A stretch of 64,000 nucleotides of DNA from Aldrovandia affinis. Lineage: Eukaryota; Chordata; Actinopteri; Notacanthiformes; Halosauridae. Position numbers and translations under genes: made by a program. The DNA lies in assembly GCA_029706075.1 (NCBI GenBank), contig JAINUG010000115.1, forward strand, positions 2,187,001-2,251,000, read 5' to 3'. The notes under the pieces are model-generated. The model did no database searches. It was not told where the DNA came from and worked only from the letters and a program-made list of their open reading frames with translations. Each line of letters opens with the position of its first letter. Position 1 is the first letter of the stretch. Positions 57,177 to 64,000 of the stretch are shown here, in pieces.

Positions 57177-60100
57177 CAGTGTGTTGTGCTGTAATAATTA
57201 AACTGTATGGGAGACAACATGCTGCTCAAGAAATGCTGTAAGACAAAGAGAAACCTAGTATAAGCTTATCATTGCACTTGGCCTGAACCTAAATCATTGT
57301 CAGGGTTTAACTATCTTTGCCTCAAATGGCTGTCACCAGTACAGACTGACTAGCCAATTGTGTGACTAAACAGCATTTCACATAAGATGCAGAATGAAAA
57401 CGAAGCACAAAAATGTCAGAGCTGTAATAATATCTTCTGTTTCAATAGCATCTTGCCTCACCTCACTCCCACAAAGGTCATGTAGAGACACGATGTGCAA
57501 GTCCAGGTTTATTCTCTGGTGGCATCAGTCTTGCTGACACCGGCCTTCCTGTCCTGATAGTGCAGCTGGGTGTCTGTTAATGGCCCCAGTCGCAGGCCAG
57601 AGGCGCTGGTGTGGCAGCTGACTGAGGTCTGTCTGAAAGCATGAGTGTTGGGTGGACTGCGCTCAGAGCAAAGAGAGGGAGTGAGTGGGGGCCCTGAGTG
57701 CTGACGGGAGGAAGAGGATGGGGGGGTTGATTGATAGCCCTCATCTCCCGTGGGGCAGGACTAGCCAGCTCCGCCTATCGCTCGGATAATGGCCGATTTG
57801 CACTAAAGGCGGCATTCCCACTCCGCTCTAGTCTAAATCATTCATTTTCAAAGGAGAGAGGGCGACATGGGGCAATTCTGCCAGAGGCAGAACGTGGGAA
57901 AAATCATGGATTTTCAACCCTAATAGGAGTTCATTATGCTTTTTATCAAGAGGTGAATAATTTTAATGGATCTGGCTGAACTGTACTGATAAGACCGCTT
58001 TGTAATAGATTACATTTTCCTTTGTTATTGGCTTTACTGTTCAAAGTAAGGATGAGATGGAATAGACAACAGATTGAATATTCTCTTGTGAAAACACTGT
58101 TCAATTATTTTGGTCATCTGAAGGTATTGAGATATGATACGAACCGCAGTCTGATCACTCAATATTCATATTAAAGAACGGCAGAACTGATTGGCTGTCT
58201 CTGGGCAAAGCAAAGCAGATGACTGACAGGGAGGCGGGGCATGTTCTTCAATACAATGTTGGTAGAGACTTTATATAATCTAAAATAATATGGCAAAATA
58301 GCAAAGCTACATATGCTTTTGTCCAGATACTAATGGCTACTTTATGCAAAAGCTAATGGTTAAGTTTATAGTTAGTTATTTTTTCATTATAAAAAGATAT
58401 TGGACATTGATCAATATCAATGGTGTTCTGGCTGAATTTCTCTGTGAGAAGGCAAGGTTTGGGACTTATTATATTTTCTTAATTCATACATTTTCTTAAA
58501 AATGTCATATTTGAGGCAATACGTATGTGTTATGTCTGGTGGTGCTGTAAAAATTTCCTTTTGCAATGTACTTTCCTATTGCTTGCAATGTTATGCAAGA
58601 AAATTATGCTTAATACCATATCTAAGGCCTATGAATGCCCCCATTATGTTTTACAGCTGTGAGTCAGACAACCTAAAGATTATTTGAATGAATCAGAGGG
58701 GCAAATCCACAGTCTCTGATCAGCTGTCAAAAGAACAATTAACTCACAGTGTATTTGGAGTATAGAAACTTGCAAAGAAGGCTACAGAATCTTCACCTAC
58801 ACAACATTTGCTTGAGAGTGTGGATTTAATATCTGGCACAATACACACCATGGGGTGTATTCTTCAAAAAAATGACTGCCTTTTTTCTGTACTGCGTCTA
58901 GTAAAAAATGCTTTCAAAATAAATGCAATGTTCCGCACTTCACCTATTCGATGACCAAAAACTATACGTACTGCATATGCTGTACATTTGAATAAGCGTT
59001 ACAAAACAAGAAACCACAAGGTCTGCTATTTGGCACTGATAGGAGGATGAAACCGCCAGAAGAGGTGCTCCAGACAATCCGAACTGGCATTTTTCCAAAT
59101 GAATACGACACATCTTTGCCCAGAGATTTTTATTTTGGCATGTATTGTTAATCCCCCCCATCCGAAGAGATTGTGTTCTTTCATCAATCTTTCGTGCGCC
59201 ATCTTAAAGCACCTTCGCCGTAGTAAATGTCGAGGACACCCGTAAAAAGTCCCCGCGAGGCCAAGCGCAGGACAAGTGCCGGCGCCAGAGAACCAAAGTC
59301 ACACAATCAGAGCGAACGGAAAGATATGCACATCAAATGTCAAGTAGCACAAAGGCCGTGGAGTTTCAAAGCCCATGAAGTCCGTGACGAAGGACTTATT
59401 TTCTTAGATGTCTTCCATGTGAAAAGGGGCGAAAGGGGCAAAACACAAATAGTTGCAAAGCACTGCAGACATTTCATGAAAGGAAAGCCACAAGCATCCA
59501 CATTTATCACCACCGTGGGAAAGAAATGTATGTTGCAGAAATGAATATCAGCGTGGTTATCATTACTACATGGAGTTTATTTTCCACATAGGGAAAATAC
59601 AGTAGAACCTCCAAGATTCAAGCACATGGAGAATGAAGATAATTCGGAACTCAAACATGTTCATAGCTTTGAAAGTGACGTGAAAATGCACACATTTTAA
59701 AAATCTGAATCCTCTGAATCATATACAGTCTGGTAAGTATTAAGATGGACTAATCTCATTCCTCTCAATAGCTGTTATCCTTAGTTCAGGTTAATAACCA
59801 ATAATCAAACCAGAGGGATCGGGATATTATTAGAACATTATTATTTGTTATCCATGTAAGGTTATCGAACGATACATCCCCTTTTCGGTGACCCCATATC
59901 TTTGGTCTCTTGAGCAAACTTTTTGATTTTCTTCTTCTTTATAGTAGACACACTGTTCACCACATTGTATTATTTAGAAATAGTGTTAACACTATTTAAC
60001 ACAGCACTAGTCTTAAGTTAATGTCCCTTTGTATAATTTTGATATTATTTCCAGTCTTTTATAAAAGGGTTACTCCTTGGTGAGGATGGTAGCAAAAACA

Positions 60101-60304
60101 CACCTGGGTGGCAGTGTAACTGCTGTTTTTTTTCCATCCTAAGTAAAGGGAATGTGATGTAGACAGTTGTACCATGAGGATTGTACACTTCCCCAAAAAC
60201 TGGATGCCAAATAAAGCAGTCAAATTCTAGTGTTGCTTCTAAAAACAGGACCCAGGTGTCCTTTGGTGTCCCAAATCTGTCCAAAGTGGTTACATATTTT
60301 TAGC
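57177..60304. other. Upstream sequence, no gene; two less AT-rich patches
   Basis: Patch 57480-57960 and patch 59160-59300 are less AT-rich than the surroundings and could be regulatory, or hold an upstream non-coding first exon of the D7 transcript. The 105-codon plus-strand frame at 59227-59544 resembles nothing I know and has no splice or start context that supports a gene. The rest is featureless. Confidence 0.5.
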
Positions 60305-62700
60305 CAGTCATAATAATAATATTAATAAACTTTATCAAATAAAATAGAAATAAAATAACATAAAAATAAAATAGAATAAAATAAAATGAATATAAAAACA
60401 ATGAAGATAAAACCCACATGATAATAACAATAAAAGTAGATAAATTAAGATAGAAATAGGGTACATTAAATGCATAATTAGCAAAAGGCTAAAGTGAAGA
60501 GATACGTTTTTAGCTTACTTTTGAAAATATTTAGCGTCCCCGATCTTCTTTTGGCTGTTGCTGGGAACTTTCAATAAACCAGCTGCAGATGATCGTAGTG
60601 CTCTTGAGGGCACGTAGTTGACAAGAGAGTTTGCAATGTAGCTTTGTATATAAGGAGCAGGACCTTAAACTCAATTCTAGATGTTACCGGAAGCCAGTGC
60701 AGGGTAGTTAACACTGAACTAATGTGCTCTCTTCTCTTGGTTCTAGTTAGTAGCCGAGCTGCAGAGTTTTGAATGAGCTGAAGTCTCTCTGTGTTTTTTT
60801 CGGGAGGCCAGTAAAAAGTACATTACAGTAATCGAGTCGGCTAGAAATAAAGGCATGGATAAGTTTTTCGGCGTCCTTTTGATTTATAAATGGTCATACT
60901 TTAGCTATGTTTCTAAGGTGGAAAAATGATGTTTTTGTCACCTTGTTAATGTGGGACTTGAAGCTTCGATCTGAATCTATGATAACACCGAGACTTGTAA
61001 CCTCAGGTTTAATCCAAGGAGTACATTTCCTCAGATTATTCAACAGCATTTCTCTTTTTGTTTTAGGGCCGACTAGTAGGATTTCAGTTTTGCTCTTGTT
61101 TAATTTTAAGAAATTGTTGCTCATCCATTTGTTTATTGCTATAAGACAGGTAGTAATAGAGTTTATAGCTGCAGCATCATTTGGTTCAGCAGAGATATAC
61201 AGTTGCGTGTCATCCGCATAGCTATGGAAGCATACGTTGTGCTCTCTAATGATGTCCCCAAGTGGCAGCATATATAGCGAAAATAGTAATGGACCGAGGC
61301 AGCTCCCTTGTGGAACCCCAAAACATGTGTCATGTTTCTCAGACACATGATCTCCAAGCCTGACGTAATACTTTCTCCCTTTAATATATGTTCTGAACCA
61401 GTTTAACACACTGTCAGAAAGACCAAGCAACTTTTCGAGACGATTAATTAGGATATCATAGTTAATTGTGTCAAATGCTGCGCTTAGGTCTAAGAGGACC
61501 AGAATTGAGACCTTATTTGCATCAGAGTTTAGTCTGAGGTCGCTGATTATTTTAGTGAGAGCAGTTTCAGTGCTGTGGCATATTCTAAAGCCTGATTGAA
61601 ATTCCTCCAGGATATTGTTTTCTTTAAGAAAATAGTTTATTTGGACTGAAACGATCTTTTCAAGTATCTTGCTAATGAATGGAAGGTTGGATATCGGCCT
61701 ATAGCTGGTCAGCGCATTACTGTCTAGGTTGGGTTTCTTTAGTAAGGGTTTTACAACAGCTGTTTTGAAGGCATCTGGGAAGATGCCTGTTTGAAGAGAT
61801 GTATTTATAATCTTTAGGACATGACTTGAAACACTGTCGAACATCCGCTTAAAAAATGCTGTAGGTACAGGGTCAATACATGAGGTGGAGGAGTTACATT
61901 CAGTGAAGGTTTTACAAAGCTCAGTTAATGTAATGCAGGTGAATTTTCCCATGGTTACATCTTTTTTACAGGGTTTGCAGAAGTTGTCTGTGTTTACAGG
62001 TAATACTGGCTCTAATTGAGGTTATTTTATTATTGAAGAACAATGCGAGTTCTTCACATTTTGATGCAGAGGACTGCGGAGCGGTGGGGGCAGTGTTGAG
62101 TAGCTGGTCAATAGTGGAAAATAATATCCTAGTTACCAGCATTCTCTGTAATAACCTTGGAGAAGTAATCCTTTCTTGCCAGACGTATTGCTTTGTTATA
62201 AGCAGTCATGGCTTCTTTGTATATATTACAGTGAACTGTGAGCCTAGTTTTCCTCCATTTTCTTTCAGCTGCCTGACAGATTCTCTTAGTTTCACTAACA
62301 CTGTTATTGTTTAACCATGGGGAGATTCTGTCAGTCGACTTCTTTTTAACATTTAGTGGAGCAATCTAAGGTAGATGACAAGGTATTGTTGAAGTTTTCA
62401 ACCATGTAATTTAGAGAGCAGTCCAGACCGTATGGCTCATTTAGGTCTCCATTTAGGATTAATCTATCATATCTAGTGATACCAAGTGAGATCAGCTCTG
62501 AGAAATAGTGATGAGTATCTTGGTGGCTGATATAATGTGATGATGAGCACTGATAATTCTGCTTTGAGCTCAAGAGCAAGGTATTCAAATGATGTAAATT
62601 CACCTAGGTCGATGTCATTACACACAAACTGTGTAGAGAAAATATGCCAGTCATATGCCATACTTTTGGGGGGGTTTAACTATAAAATGACACCTCTTCT
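60305..62700 (-). mobile_element. L2-type LINE, 5' truncated
   Basis: The minus strand carries, in order, endonuclease-domain remnants (62661-62340, with ELKAELSVLIITLYQPPRYS and LILNGDLNEP), a linker (KRICQAAERKWRKTRL, AYNKAIRLARKDYFSKVI near 62330-62160), a long RT (61952-60894), and decayed C-terminal text (LDYCNVLFTGLP near 60815). The 3' end is an AT-rich tract at 60310-60470. L2-clade RT motifs place it. The upstream boundary is uncertain, between 62700 and 62900. Confidence 0.9.
60894..61952 (-). pseudogene. L2 LINE reverse transcriptase, 352-codon open stretch
   Basis: The frame contains YRPISNLPFISKILEK, FQSGFRICHSTETALTKI, LLDLSAAFDTI (first palm aspartate), GVPQGSCLGPLLFSLYM, SYADDTQLYIS (YADD catalytic pair) and LGVIIDSDRSFKSHI. 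All RT core blocks are present and in frame. The frame stops right after NIAKV at 60894, before the usual C-terminal part, and the upstream endonuclease is in other frames, so the ORF as a whole is broken. The good preservation of the RT suggests a fairly young copy. Confidence 0.92.
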
Positions 62701-62995
62701 ATAGATATGAGAGGAAAATCAATTCTAAGATGAGTAAAAAAGATTTTTTAAAACAAAGATTTACAAATTTGGGTGACGGAAGAGTTCATTCTTGAGTAAA
62801 GGTTAACGTGTGCATTTGGGTGCCTTAGCACAGGGGTCAGGAATGTGACATTTGTGGCCTACATCCTCTCCTCTTCAGAGCCAGAGACATGTTTTTAATG
62901 TTAGGTTTAATAAAGAGAGACCTATTATTACAGGAAAACCTTTTTCTTATATGGATTTGACTTCAATTAAAGGTTAGATTTCTCTAATGATTTAA
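62701..62995. other. Upstream of the LINE, nothing recognised
   Basis: It may contain further decayed 5' LINE sequence, but no motif could be confirmed. Confidence 0.4.
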
Positions 62996-63265
62996 AAAAT
63001 GTTTTTTCTGATTTTCTCCCATTTTCTCCCAATTTAGTACCCAATTACACCCTCTATCTTTCATGTCAATCACCCCCTCGTATAGTGAGTTCGCTGCCAT
63101 AGCCCTGTGACCAGTAGTGACAAAGGCAAAGTATCGTCTCCTCCGACATGGCACTCGCCAGGCTGTCAACCGTAACTCCGGTACTACAGAGCCACTCCTG
63201 TGCGCAGCGAACTTCCTGCGCGGTCGGTGGAATCAAACCCTGTCGCAGTGGCCAGCGTCTTTCTC
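62996..63265 (-). mobile_element. SINE (46231 family), diverged copy
   Basis: TCTCCCAATTTAGTACCCAA, AGTGAGTTCGCTGCCATAGC and GTACTACAGAGCCACTCCTG align with the copy at 46231. The tRNA-like end (GGAATCAAACCCTGTCGC and GGCCAGCGTC) is at the right, so it reads on the minus strand. Confidence 0.82.
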
Positions 63266-64000
63266 TCCTGTGTTCAGTGTAAGATCAAGCTGATGAACAA
63301 CAAATACATTTTTTCATAGCCTTTTTTGCTCATCTTTATCAAGTGTGACAATAATTCTGGAGGGCACTGTAGGTGCGCCCCACTTGGATGAGGTGGACTT
63401 AAGTGGGCTGCAATGCTGGCCCATGATTACAGTTGGGTCCCCTACCCTTTCTATACCAGAATGTGCACTGCTGCTAACTTAAGGAGCTATTACATTTTCT
63501 GGCTCTGTCTGTCACGTATCATGTATGTGTTACTAAAGTATTCACAAAAGTATGAGGGGAAAAAAGGGAAAACTTCCTTAGTCTACCCTTATTTCCTTTG
63601 TCAAAAATAATGATCGAGCGTGAAACCTTGACAGCCAACCTGATGTGATATAATTGAGGGAGGCAATTATAAGCAGTTTGTCATGTTTGGCCACAATGAT
63701 AAGTTCAAATCAGTCAAAATGTCAGCGCTGTGCTTCCTTCCTGAGACACGGGCTATAAAATTACCCATCCTTCTGATACTGTGATGCTTCTTGACACCCC
63801 AGGCAAGATGGTTTTCTGACAGTATATAAAGGTTAATTAAAAAGGCCTTTCTTTTTGATAAGATCTACATAAATTGACCATACTGTTTCCTTAAACAAAA
63901 CTGCATATGCATAATATATAAAATATGCATAATGTACAAAATATTATAGACTATACAATACTGCGTATAAGAGGGATTTCATTACATTCGTTATCTCAAA
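63266..64000. other. Right edge, nothing recognised
   Basis: This is AT-rich sequence without identifiable exon or repeat. Confidence 0.5.

Overview
The window is vertebrate nuclear DNA, almost certainly from a ray-finned fish. It has long AT-rich non-coding stretches, GT-AG introns, and a typical teleost repeat load: L2-type LINEs with a UnaL2-like 3' tail, V-SINE-like and other tRNA-derived SINEs, Tc1/mariner, hAT, and a Tf1/sushi-type Ty3/Gypsy element. There are no bacterial operons, no CRISPR array and no plasmid or phage genes. The UnaL2-like tails recall eels and relatives, but the species cannot be fixed from this.

The only host gene I can support is pde4d (cAMP-specific phosphodiesterase 4D), on the minus strand. 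Three 5' exons are visible. At 52493-52592 is a short exon with the start codon of the PDE4D7-type N-terminus. At 47772-48013 is the second D7 coding exon, with the VRRLS...NLQLPPLAFRQ block. At 28992-29302 is the PDE4D4-type first exon, with KAPKHLWRQ and the terminal [13 protein letters not shown] block. Both isoform-specific exons that join the shared body end in the same codon phase (two bases of a split codon), as needed to splice to the common exon beginning with the FDVDNG block. That common exon, UCR1/UCR2 and the catalytic exons are not in the window. The window is therefore intron and alternative-promoter territory of one large gene, transcribed from high to low coordinates.

Layout from low to high coordinates. 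1-28991 is intron downstream of the D4 exon. It carries an L2 3' end (1-812), CR1-like remnants (3291-3600, 21935-22080), SINEs (3866-4178, 4486-4650), a degenerate LINE RT (5390-6220), an internally deleted Tc1 (7908-8216), a Tc1 nested in another Tc1 (18970-21425), and a hAT MITE (22905-23184). 28992-29302 is the D4 exon. 32627-38475 is a full-length but broken Gypsy element with two LTRs and a 5-bp target duplication. 41106-41856 is a MITE. 44924-46659 is a triple nest: a TIR element holding a hAT MITE and a SINE. 46845-47077 is a V-SINE. 47772-48013 and 52493-52592 are the D7 exons. 53037-55847 is a hAT element with a perfect 8-bp target duplication. 60305 to about 62700 is an L2-type LINE on the minus strand with a long intact RT frame, followed by a SINE.

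I found no self-contained undescribed gene system. The most informative signals are a 10-nt match showing that the Gypsy element self-primes reverse transcription (Tf1/sushi style), the nested transposons with resolvable target duplications, a 16-bp-period direct-repeat module inside the hAT, a covarying stem-loop shared by LINE and SINE tails, and the fish versions of the PDE4D4 and PDE4D7 N-termini.
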